From contig CACRXP010000179.1 of the NCBI GenBank assembly GCA_902702965.1, forward strand, positions 741,126 to 805,125: DNA of 64,000 bases. The letters run 5' to 3'. Positions 55,501 through 64,000 of this stretch are shown here, piece by piece. Made by a program: the position numbers and the translations under genes. Numbering within the stretch: position 1 is the first letter of the stretch; each line of letters opens with the position of its first letter. The notes under the pieces were generated by a model that was given only the letters and a program-made list of their open reading frames with translations, did not search any database and had not been told where the DNA came from. This stretch comes from Spirometra erinaceieuropaei (lineage: Eukaryota; Platyhelminthes; Cestoda; Diphyllobothriidea; Diphyllobothriidae).

Positions 55501-56524
55501 TTATAAACCAAGTACCGATGGAAATCAAGTCTTACCTTTTGATGGTACTTTTTTCGTAGAAACTTAGGTATGGAGTAAACGAACTTCCATTTAGGGGTTA
55601 AATTCCGACATACCGCACGTGATTTTGACACTAATAATTAAAAAATGCGCAAAAACTTATAACAAGAACCCACTTGCACTGTCTAATTTAACACAGTTAT
55701 TTGTTTTTTGTGGATGTCACTTCAGACATCGTTATCTTTCTCTGACTTTAAAGCTGATCTTGTTTTTCATATCAAATTTATTCCTTCGTTTTATTTACCT
55801 CACATATTCCATTACTGAAGTTTTATCATACCTCGCTTGCCTACGTCCGTCTTCCTGAAACTGCCGTCAAAATCCTCAGGACGTATCCTCTTACGAAAGT
55901 CGAGAGGAGATGGAAAACTCTTACGTACGGAGGAGGGGTGGAGCTTTGCGACGGAGATGTCTTAGAAGATTATAAGGTTTACAAGTTGAACTGCACGGGC
56001 ATAGTAATGATAGTGCAAAAACGCAAGCCTGATCTATTTGCGGCACTGTTTTCCGTCCAACTGGAAAATTTATAAGATTCGCGCAGTCTCTCGAGCAGGT
56101 CTCCGTGAGTCTAACTGACAGTGACGCATCGGCTAAAAGTCCACTTCGTCGGGTTGAGTAAAAGACCAGCACGCGAGACTCCGACATTCAAGTCCTCCAG
56201 AAGATCTACTGCGAGTTCTTTTGAATTCCTAAAATCGGTCATAAGTTTTCAGTTGGTCATTTCCCAGGCGAAGTTCGAACTAGAAGCCCACGATTAAGAT
56301 GTTACATAATCTCTATCTTGCAGCGGACTCCTGGTGTGAAAACCTGTCCATTTAGTGGTTGCGCAGGACTAACTGCAAATGTGGAACACCAAGGGGGTGT
56401 AAAGAATGAACACTTAAAACTGAGTTGTCATCACCAGATGTTTGGCCTCTCGTCCCTTGCTTGAACACTGATCACTTGTTCGCCGAGCACTACTCATACA
56501 AGTTTTGGCAGATTTTTAATAATC
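55501..56524. other. No gene recognised
   Basis: Short frames, including a hydrophobic one at 55619-55858 that looks like AT-rich chance sequence. Confidence 0.4.
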
Positions 56525-56735
56525 CATATTGACCCGACTGTGAAAAACTCACCGCATTGATGGGATTCGAATCCATGACAGCAAAGGGAGGCTTTAGTAC
56601 AGCCGAAGCTTTAGCCATCTGAGCTATCACGAGATCCCACCGAAAGACATGAGTTTAATCACATCTGGGTTAAGTTACACACCCAACCTCCTGCAACTTT
56701 TAGAATCCGCCAGATCTGATACAGTAAACTGGCTA
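56525..56735 (-). mobile_element. tRNA-derived SINE family B
   Basis: Read on minus: a ~100 bp head (CTGTATCAGATCTGGCGGAT), then A box TAGCTCAGATGG, and B box GATTCGAATCCCA, then GTCAATATGGATTATT tail. It shares head and tail with the copy in P2 (20830-21035). The A box fits the Pol III consensus better than in that copy. Confidence 0.8.
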
Positions 56736-56884
56736 AGAACTGTCAAACTCGACAGCAATAAGCCTCCAACTGCCATCCTGTCGTCTACGAGCGGGAATAA
56801 TCTAAGTACTGTTAGACGCAACCCGGGCATGGTCTCTAGAAAGTGGAACCAGGTAATTGAATGCTTTGATTTTGAATAATTCAT

Positions 56885-56965
56885 ATTGACTCAGAGGTCA
56901 AAAACTGACCGCCTCGGTGGGAATCGAACCCACGACAGCAAGAAGAAGGCTTTAGTACAGCCGCC
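56885..56965 (-). mobile_element. tRNA-SINE family B, 3' fragment
   Basis: B box read on minus as GGTTCGATTCCCA with the family tail (GTCAATATGAATTATTC). The A-box side is missing. The flanking CCAACTGCCATCCTGTCG block occurs at 56767 and again at 56963, so the fragment lies within a local duplication. Confidence 0.7.
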
Positions 56966-57224
56966 AACTGCCATCCTGTCGGCTACGAGTGGGAATAATC
57001 TAAGTAACATGTGACGTGACCCGAACATGGTCTGTAGAAAATGGCGTCAGGCTAAAAGGGGACAGTCATCAAATGTTTTGACACTGCTCGAACCGGTCTT
57101 CGCATGTCTGAGGCCGACGCCAGACAATCACACCAGCCAAAGTCAGACGCCTGTACCTTTCGGCGTCCCAAATCCTCAGCTTGGCAATCGTCCGAGATCG
57201 CTAATCCACAGACTACCGTTTTTT

Positions 57225-58188
57225 GAAAATACCCGGGAGGTGGGTTTCTAGCAGTTACGGTTAAACCGAAGTTCAGAAGTGCATTTTCGACCAGAAAGGA
57301 CTGCAGAGGCGGTGTTCTAACATTGATCCTCGTACAACGTAGTCTCGAGATATTTTAGTCACGGCAACATATCGGCTTTTGTGAGAGTTTCTTTTTCTCC
57401 AGCTGGAAAAAGTGGTTGCATAAATAGCAGGCATTCAAACTTGGTTTTCGATGGCCCTTCAAGTTCAAGTAAGTTTTATAGAGAAAATGCATATAAATAT
57501 TCTTTCACATACTCAATTAGTAGGAAATTACGTCTTCGTCAGATCATTTGTCCGACAAAGTGGTTTCTTTGAGTTTTGAATGAACCTTTTTCATTTTTCT
57601 GGTAACTGTAATCAGATTTGCAGGGGTGCTTGTGCTTAGGGTTTCAAACTATATACTGCGCACTTACACTGTGAGTAAAATCCTACATCTCTCTACACTA
57701 GCAGAAGAATGTCATAGATAGCTCGTTAAATTTTGCGATGTCGCAAAACTTTACAGGTATTCCTAATGAGTACACGGATATGACGTTTTATGAATGGACA
57801 TTTAACGATCCTAAAAATCCTATAATAGTAAGCCTTTGATAGTCGAAAAGTATCTTTTAGTCAGGTAAAGAATTTGGAGAAGACATTAAGTGGTGGCCAA
57901 TGAGTACAATGAAGAGTCCTTTCGTTCATGTTCCCTATAAAATTCCTCCGATTGTGTAAAGGCACCGAAAATCAGTGTAAAATGCATACTACTTATATGA
58001 TCACTTTTCACCGAGTGTGGAATATCCAGGCAGGTCATCCAGAAGCGGACATCTTGGCGCGACTAAAATACCTTGGAACTAAGTTACGCGTTGATAAATA
58101 TGACAACCCCCGTAAGTAATTCCTTCTACTCGATAAGGCATTTCAGAACATTTCGGATAGCATTTCACAAGATAGGCCAGCTGCTGTA
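57225..58188. mobile_element. Fold-back TA element P8, old copy
   Basis: The right end GATAGGCCAGCTGCTGTA is recognisable, the left tip is replaced or very diverged; arms still pair through AAAATGCATACTACTTATAT and AACCGAAGTTCAGAAGTGC. Many substitutions indicate age. Confidence 0.6.
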
Positions 58189-58686
58189 GGTAGTTAAGCC
58201 GCAAAACAAATGCTGAAAGGCAGTACATGTTTATTCGAATACACGCATAGTTGGGACCGTCACCTGTAAATCTAACAGAAGGCTCTTCAAGGTGAAGGAT
58301 AGCACGAAAAATCTGAGCAGTTGGCTGCCTATAGCTAAATGTGGATCAAAACGTGTAGAACCAAAAGTCCCCGATGTGCAGCCAAGAACGTCGAAATTGG
58401 CAGCTCATGGGGAGAGGGGGGGGGCAGCGGGTAGCCTAACTTAAAAGGTCATCTACTGTCTACGGGCAGAAGTTCAGTACAGGCAAGTGCATAAATGCAG
58501 GCCGTTCCTCACCCGGCAGTGCCAATACACACTTCCTTTGGAACATACTATACACAAACACAGCCATAAGGCGAGGGATTGCACATTGTTAGGGAGGCGG
58601 AGCGGGGGTATTCGCAGGCTAGTCGCTGCTAGACAGGCCGTGAAGGATGTAAGGGATGACAAGATGTGTGTATACTATGCATGCAG
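58189..58686. other. No feature recognised
   Basis: A G8 run at about 58418-58425; otherwise nothing distinct. Confidence 0.35.
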
Positions 58687-59427
58687 TCAGCTTCTAAAGT
58701 AGTCCAACAGCAGGCCTTCAATCGCCTCAATGGCATTCCAGTACCCAACGGCATCCGGTCCGGTGGCTCCGAAAAATCCCAGAATAGGTCCTACCCGCAA
58801 CGCACGTAGGACAAAGTGAACGCAGATGAAGACTCCAAAGTAAAGGAGTAATTGGCGCAACACCGTAGCAGCTGATTGGTCGAGGACGAAGGTAGAGGGG
58901 GAGGAGGGAGAGGAGTTTGAAGATATGACGGAAGGAGGCGGCGCCGGCGCCGGCGGCGAGGACACTGTAGCGGCAGTCTCTGAAGGCAGCGGAGACTCCG
59001 TGGGTCGGGACGTGCTGTTTAGGCCTGCCATCAGGGCGGTCTCAGCGGTAGCCAGCTTTCGCACTGGACGACTGACTGCTTCGCAAGGCGGCCTCTTTTC
59101 GTGCTCGGTTAGTCGGGATCGATGGAATGTATTCGAGAGCTCTCGGGATTCCTGCCGGTTGGGTTTCGAACGTGACTCGGGGTCTTTGTGCGTCACGACG
59201 AGAACTGAGGTTGGTGGGGAATCGTGGTATTCGGCAACCATCACTGTGGTCGCCAAGTGAGATATCATCTGGGGCGGCTCGGTTGAAACCTCTTCCCAAA
59301 CCGGCTCCCAAGGTGCCGACGACTGTTGTTCGGGGCTGCAAAGCAAATAAACGTGCGTACAGAAAGACGTTAACGAGAGCCATCGTGGCCACGTCTGGCG
59401 TCCTTGTTTAAAGCCTTGTTGCGTCAA
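58687..59427 (-). CDS. Candidate host exon: Ser/Pro-rich protein with C-terminal membrane segment
   Basis: 246 codons on the minus strand, the second-longest open frame in the window and the only long one that is not a mobile-element protein. The N-terminal two thirds are hydrophilic, rich in Ser, Pro, Thr and Glu (low-complexity SSPPAPAPPPSVISSNSSPS at about residues 154-173). A hydrophobic stretch (LLLYFGVFICVHFVLRAL, about 192-209) follows, then GPILGFFGATGPDAVGYW and a short acidic end. This suggests a tail-anchored or single-pass protein. TTTGCTTTGCAG at about 59350-59339 is a good splice acceptor, so the true exon may start near 59338, the upstream codons being intron; a second ATG in another frame at 59392 competes. 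Family not recognised; chance in a GC-rich patch remains possible. Confidence 0.4.
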   Translation of the reverse strand: MTQQGFKQGRQTWPRWLSLTSFCTHVYLLCSPEQQSSAPWEPVWEEVSTEPPQMISHLATTVMVAEYHDSPPTSVLVVTHKDPESRSKPNRQESRELSNTFHRSRLTEHEKRPPCEAVSRPVRKLATAETALMAGLNSTSRPTESPLPSETAATVSSPPAPAPPPSVISSNSSPSSPSTFVLDQSAATVLRQLLLYFGVFICVHFVLRALRVGPILGFFGATGPDAVGYWNAIEAIEGLLLDYFRS

Positions 59428-59842
59428 GGTCAGTTGCCTCCGCTGCGAGCGGTTCCATACGCGCTGATCTGCAGCCGCTCGACTGACTTCAACTCAAATG
59501 GTGTTGCTAGCGGAACGCGCTCAACGACTAAAGAATATGTGTTCAAGAGCAATCGAGTAGTAGCATTAAGCCAGTGAAAACCCAAATTTTTTTTCAGAAA
59601 GCGTCATAAGGTGTTTTACATATTTTGACTAATAATGTCTGAAAAAATCGACGTAAACGCTTACCTTGGACAAGGGCCACATGATTTGGGTCTTAAATGA
59701 GGTGCTCGGCTTATAACATTTCACAGGAAGAGATCTATTCTTGCATCCTTAACTTGCGTTAAGACGTGTAGAATAACTAGAGAGTAAATTCTGCTTGTCC
59801 GCATTTTCCTTTTAATCATTTCGACTACAGCATAAATTCATA
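59428..59842. other. No feature recognised
   Basis: AT-rich, short frames only. Confidence 0.35.
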
Positions 59843-59885
59843 GGCCTGATGAGAATTTATCGAAGGCTTACGTTTGACCGCCGAA
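59843..59885 (+). ncRNA. Degenerate hammerhead of the 1.4-1.8 kb PLE type
   Basis: GGCCTGATGAG (59843-59853) with CGAAG at 59861-59865 aligns with the canonical core at 1781-1805. The second half-core is GAAG instead of GAAA and stem III is disrupted, so it should be inactive. Following sequence resembles that after the minus core near 1400, supporting a shared PLE origin. Confidence 0.45.
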
Positions 59886-61849
59886 TTGTCTTTAAAGACG
59901 TAATTGTCATGAAATATTCCCCACAAATTCTAGATACATTGCACTTCCTGCTTCTAATGACCCAGTGTTCAGATTTGACGTTGCATAAACAAAACTACTT
60001 TTGGAATGAGTCCGTTACATTTCGGCCCAGTCAATACCACAGTACACAAGCAAAGTGAACCTGGTTCGACCTTGGAAACCTTCCAACAGCTGGCCTCTTT
60101 GCGATCGCGGGACGAATATTAAGGCGTTAACCTGTATCACTAGCTCTTCCACCAGAACACACTAGGACGTAAACCGTGTCGCTCTGTCGCCCTTGGGCGC
60201 ATTTTTTATATGAACACCTCTTTTATTGCTTTTGTCTTCCGTAGGGGGTTCGTACGAAAGGAGTGGGGATAATAATTTTGGAGGTCTGCAATCATTTATA
60301 ATAGCTGGTACTCAATACCCAGGTTGGCTGACAAGGTTTCGTTGATACTCTCACTGAGCCTTTGGCATAGCATAATGAAAAGTATGATCCAAGGTCCGTG
60401 GGAAAATGATGTTGACTCAGCTTCTTAAGGGGTTCTGTCTATAGTTAAAAAATAATCAGATGACTACTTACGACTATTTCAGCTTATAATGTTTGAGGGG
60501 TCCCGGTCAATTCGGGTCTCCCAGAAAGTAAATGTTATTAACAATACCTCGCGAACTGTAATCGATGAAGATTAAAAAATAAAGTGACTCCTTCTGAACT
60601 ACTTGTCGGCATCATCAGTCAGTTAAATCCGAAATCCTCGTGTCGAGAGAGTACGGATAGGAAATATGGTTATGTTTTTAGACCAGTCCACCTTTCCACC
60701 AGTCGAGGGAGAGGATCACGTCACGCAGATTCGAAGCGAGAATACTTGCAGGACAGAACACACCAGCTAAAACTCAATGTAAAACGGAATGTTGACGTTC
60801 AACCCAGAAAACAGTCTGGAACGGCTAACTATTTCGTTTAGGTTTTTTTAATTCGAGACTGTCGAAGTACATAGGCTTTGAAATCAGAGACTAAGCCGTT
60901 TTGAGATCCTATGCGACACAGCCATAGAGCCATGCATTCAGCAACTACCACAACAAATGTGCGTTTGTCACGAATCGCATGTAGATCCTATTACCTAAGC
61001 GGATCGCATCGATTTTGTTAAAGTTGTGCTTAAGACAACTTTTGAGGTGCTTTGTCGAGGTTGAACATCCGCTAAGGTGGGGGGAGGGGGTGGAGAGTGT
61101 AACTTCAGCAAGTAAGTTGAGGGCATTCTTGTCATTGATAGTTAGATCTGTCCTCATAATATGCTACACCCCCTTCGCATGGGGAATGGTAATATCATTT
61201 TGGTCGTGACATGGTACTGATGATAGTTCATATATGTCCTTCTTCGACAAGGGTCACTGCTGCGTATAACGATAAATAACGCCAATCACGGCGTATATTG
61301 AAAACCATTTTCTTGCTAAAAAGACCACCTAGGAAGTTAGACTGAATTTGCGAAGGACGATTTAGGCGTGGTAATTAAGTAGTCAGAGGCCAGAGGTGGT
61401 CTCAGGGGCTTCAGCTGAACCCCCCCCCTCCCCTGAAAGGCATGATGTACGTCCCTTTATGACCGACTTTCATGGGCAGACAGAAAGAGCCTTGTCGGTG
61501 ATAACTTCGCTGATATAGTACGAGACGAAATAGGAACATATCATTTCACTAAGACGGGCGCTAACGCAGACGCAGGGACTTCTCATTAAAGTTTTCCCCA
61601 CACATAAACATCCCATGCAGTAATTTCAGTAAGCTGTAGGTCTTCTTTCTTAGGCCTATCTGTCTGGTCAGTTGCAGAAGACTTCTTTATCCATATCCCT
61701 TCCTAGTCTATGATAGGGAGAGGGTGATCTCCTACATAGCCGCTTGTGGCTAATCGGCCGCCCGTAAAGTTCGAATCTGAGGCGAGGGTGATGTATGTAA
61801 CCCCCATCCTTGTTTGGTGGTTCAGAAATCTACTTCCTCATCTTAATGG
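59886..61849. other. No gene recognised
   Basis: Short frames without domains. Near 61745-61790 a tRNA-like GTGGCTAATCGG and AGTTCGAATCTGA pair may be a SINE relic. Confidence 0.35.
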
Positions 61850-61965
61850 TAGGGGGCGCTGACCGATCGTTCTTAAGGCACAATTCACTCGTTCCGTTGT
61901 GCCTTACGGACTCTCTCTCGAGCCCAACCAGCAGCCGCACAGTGGCGCATGATACAGGCAGTATG
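61850..61965 (+). repeat. SINE-A companion module, solitary
   Basis: GGGGGCGCTGACCGATCG, CACTCGTTCCGTTGTGCC, AACCAGCAGCCGCACAG, GGCGCATGATA: the same module as at 15776 and 45958, here without a clear adjacent SINE-A. Confidence 0.65.
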
Positions 61966-62094
61966 CCTTTCTCATCTTATTTGGGCAGTTGTGGATCATA
62001 ACCGCTTGCCTGAGAAGCGGTTGCGAAATGGGTTAAACGATGTGCGGATTCTCACCTTCACTGGTGTTAATGACGCTAAAAGTGCCCACCTCAG

Positions 62095-62360
62095 GCTTAA
62101 ATTTGGGGTTAGGGTTAGGCTTAACGATAGGGTTACTGACAGGAGTCGAACTATACTTAGAGCTAGGGTTTTCAGGCATGGGTTGTGGTTTAGGGTTAGA
62201 GTTTTGGACTATGACCAGAGTTAAGGCTAGAGTTTTGTGACTACGTTTCGGGAAATTACGGTTAAGTCTTAGGATTAGTCTTAAGGTAGTAAAGATTGAT
62301 TTAGGGTTACGGCAGCGTTTGTGTTGGGCTTAAGTGTTTACGGGTTAGCTATTGGGGTTA
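62095..62360. repeat. Degenerate TTAGGG-like tract
   Basis: Repeated GGGTTAGGGTTAGG, GATAGGGTTAC, GCTAGGGTT, TTTAGGGTTAGAG and later GGATTAGTCTTAAGG units. Similar to the cores of F1-F3 elements, but inverted ends were not identified around it. Confidence 0.65.
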
Positions 62361-62584
62361 CCCTTTACAGGCATGAGCGTGGTTGCTGTTAGAGTTTCAG
62401 TTGACTACAGTATTTCCAATGGGGTTATATACTATACCCGTACCGAATCTGACATTCTAAAGTAACCGGAGCAAACATACTCGGTCGAGGGTGCTGCCGA
62501 TGTGCACATTTGCACTGTCAACGTGAAGTGCTATATTTCAGTAGTAGTGAAAATGCGACTACCAGGTGGCATAGCAAAATAAAA

Positions 62585-63160
62585 GGAGGCGTTCATCGGG
62601 AGAAGTGTATTGGAGGTCTGACGTTTCGAGTAGTTACTTCGTCTACCCATCTTCAGAGACTAGGAGGTCATGCGCACAGCTCTCTTTCAATGGCACACTT
62701 TATTTGATGCGTGTTCAGCTTATGCCGCCTGTATAGCTGCAGCCGTACCGCATGTCACCGTGACCTGAGGAGCTCCCGCCCTCGTCGGCCGCAGAGATAG
62801 TTGACGGCCCCGATTGTCCCTTGCAGTGACTGTCCCCTATCAAGGAGGTTCGTGAAACCAGATAGGGGGAGGCAAATTGATGTGGCAGTTGACAGAGCAG
62901 TCGGTGGACATCCAGGCTCCTTGCACTTGCCTTGAGGTATAATCATCGCCTCGGCCCACAATCTCAACGGCCTCAAAGTCGAAGATGTGTTCCATTTGTG
63001 CGGCATGGGGTGCTGCTTTCGACTTTGTTTCTAACCTTCGCACAGCGAACTTATGCTCGTGTATATGCGTTTTTCGCCGTCGGCCGGTTACCCCAACGTA
63101 GTTGCACTTTCCGCAGCCGCATTGAAGGCGATAGACAACGGCCGACATCTCCTGCTAGGC
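62585..63160 (-). mobile_element. Decayed PLE, same family as 29779-30828
   Basis: The 3' terminal repeat (62585-62700, TCATCGGGAGAAGTGTATTG outside, CTGAAGATGGGTAG motif on minus) and endonuclease coding match the element at 29.8 kb. The 5' repeat is absent; the copy ends near 63150. Confidence 0.8.
62840..63148 (-). pseudogene. PLE GIY-YIG endonuclease fragment
   Basis: 102 codons beginning MSAVVYRLQCGCGKCNYVGV, equivalent to residue 124 on of the intact protein at 29904-30734. The cysteines, YVG, HEH and IVGRGDDYTSRQVQ are kept, but RRRKTHIHEH replaces RRLQTRVNEH and Cys-Asn replaces Asn-Arg near the end (SVNCHINLPPP). The C-terminus shifts frame after INLPPP. Relic of the same family. 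Confidence 0.8.
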
Positions 63161-63312
63161 GACTGAGTCTTTCGAAAGGTCAGACTCCTATCGGTGAACG
63201 TCTCCTCTTCTTTTTAATTGCTATCTTTAAACCTTTCTTTTTGATTTCCCCTGAAGCAGGCAGCTTAAACATCCGTGTCACACCAACGTGGAGGGAAAGA
63301 AGACTGTGGACA

Positions 63313-64000
63313 TAAAGTAGATGGGCTAACTCATGAAATGTTGACTGAAATTCGAAATGCGTTTTAGACCCGAAAATATTACGCAGATAGGTTTTAAATA
63401 CCCAATAGCTAACAGCATAATCTTATAAAAATTCAAATAGCCCAAAAATGCCGCATTTTAGATGAACCACTTTTCAGCCGCCAGCGAAAACCCCATTATG
63501 TAAAAAATGACTACTTATGTAGCATGAATTTTTATCATTGATTTTAGATGCCCCTATAAATTCAACTATATTTCACCGAAGATGTGCATAAAAATATCCA
63601 TCCTTTTACTCATTTAGTGGAAAATTACGTTTTCTTCCTTGTTTGTACCTGAAGAAAGGCTACAATTAGGTTTTCAAAATTTTCAAATTATGTGATTTTT
63701 TAAAACCGCGAAGTGCTCTTTCGTAAAATATCGTGTTTCAGCATTAACTCATAGTTCTTGTAAACCGCTGGCTAGCTTTTATGAACGCCAAATGGTTTTC
63801 TCTTAATACCGCAAGGAAGTGTGTGATGTTTTGTACACGGATAATATACAGCTTGTAGATTGGAAACCCTGAAAGCAATTGCGGCCGCAGGCCGGGTTCA
63901 GAATTATCCGGAAACTAGAAAGATTTTTTTATAATACAAACGTACCTTTTCTTCAAGTATATTATTTGAAGAAGACGTATTTTTTATTAAATGAGTAAAA
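63313..64000. mobile_element. Fold-back TA element P9, cut by window end
   Basis: Left end TAAAGTAGATGGGCTAACTC, CATGAAATGTTGACTGAAAT. The left arm is complete and the right arm begins (GAAGAAGACGTATTTTTTA) before the window ends; about 300 bp of the right arm lies outside. Confidence 0.8.

Noticed and set aside
1..64000. CRISPR arrays, operons, rRNA genes
   Set aside because: No evenly spaced short direct repeats, no bacterial gene clusters and no rRNA-like sequence seen; the content is eukaryotic.

Overview
The window looks like repeat-dense nuclear DNA of an animal, most plausibly a flatworm (cestode or trematode) or another lophotrochozoan. The clues are Penelope-like elements (PLEs) with GIY-YIG endonucleases, a Merlin transposon, a Tc1/mariner element, tRNA-derived SINEs, TTAGGG-type tracts, many stop-broken frames, and no bacterial gene layout. 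The species cannot be fixed from the sequence alone. Three assembly gaps (N runs) lie at 10707-10747, 28408-28459 and 48004-48352. I found no certain, complete host gene; the best candidate is a 246-codon frame at 58687-59427 with one predicted membrane segment.

Layout. 0.6-2.2 kb: a PLE remnant interrupted by a fold-back whose two arms each carry a hammerhead-ribozyme core. 3.2-5.2 kb: unrecognised decayed frames. 5.4-6.5 kb: a palindrome of a PLE endonuclease. 8.1-8.8 kb: the 3' end of a LINE. 11.6-12.1 and 15.8-16.3 kb: composite tRNA-SINEs. 14.1-15.1 kb: the first of nine ~1 kb TA-flanked fold-back elements; the others are near 19.9, 22.6, 25.6, 38.2, 42.4, 53.7, 57.2 and 63.3 kb. 15.1, 19.1, 19.4, 44.0 and 45.9-47.3 kb: elements with inverted ends and a degenerate TTAGGG/CCCTAA core. 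23.6-25.0 kb: a near-perfect 642+642 bp PLE palindrome. 28.4-30.8 kb: a PLE reverse-transcriptase fragment and an endonuclease-only PLE bounded by inverted terminal repeats. 33.9-35.1 kb: a Tc1/mariner element whose tips match the fold-back elements. 36.7-37.5 kb: a Merlin element with terminal inverted repeats. 50.1 kb: a CTA microsatellite. 51.9 and 62.6-63.2 kb: two more PLE endonuclease remnants.

How the parts relate. Nearly everything recognisable is mobile DNA. Two themes dominate. First, PLE ends and PLE 3' portions repeatedly sit as inverted pairs, and these ends carry either a canonical minimal hammerhead or a shared motif (CTGANGA, hairpin, GAAACGTC) that resembles one. Second, the abundant palindromic DNA elements share TA target sites and terminal sequence with a mariner transposon, so they were probably moved by its transposase. 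Nested insertions with visible target duplications (20.6-21.1 kb, 45.9-47.3 kb) and an internal empty-site comparison (25.6/26.9 kb) give a relative order of events.
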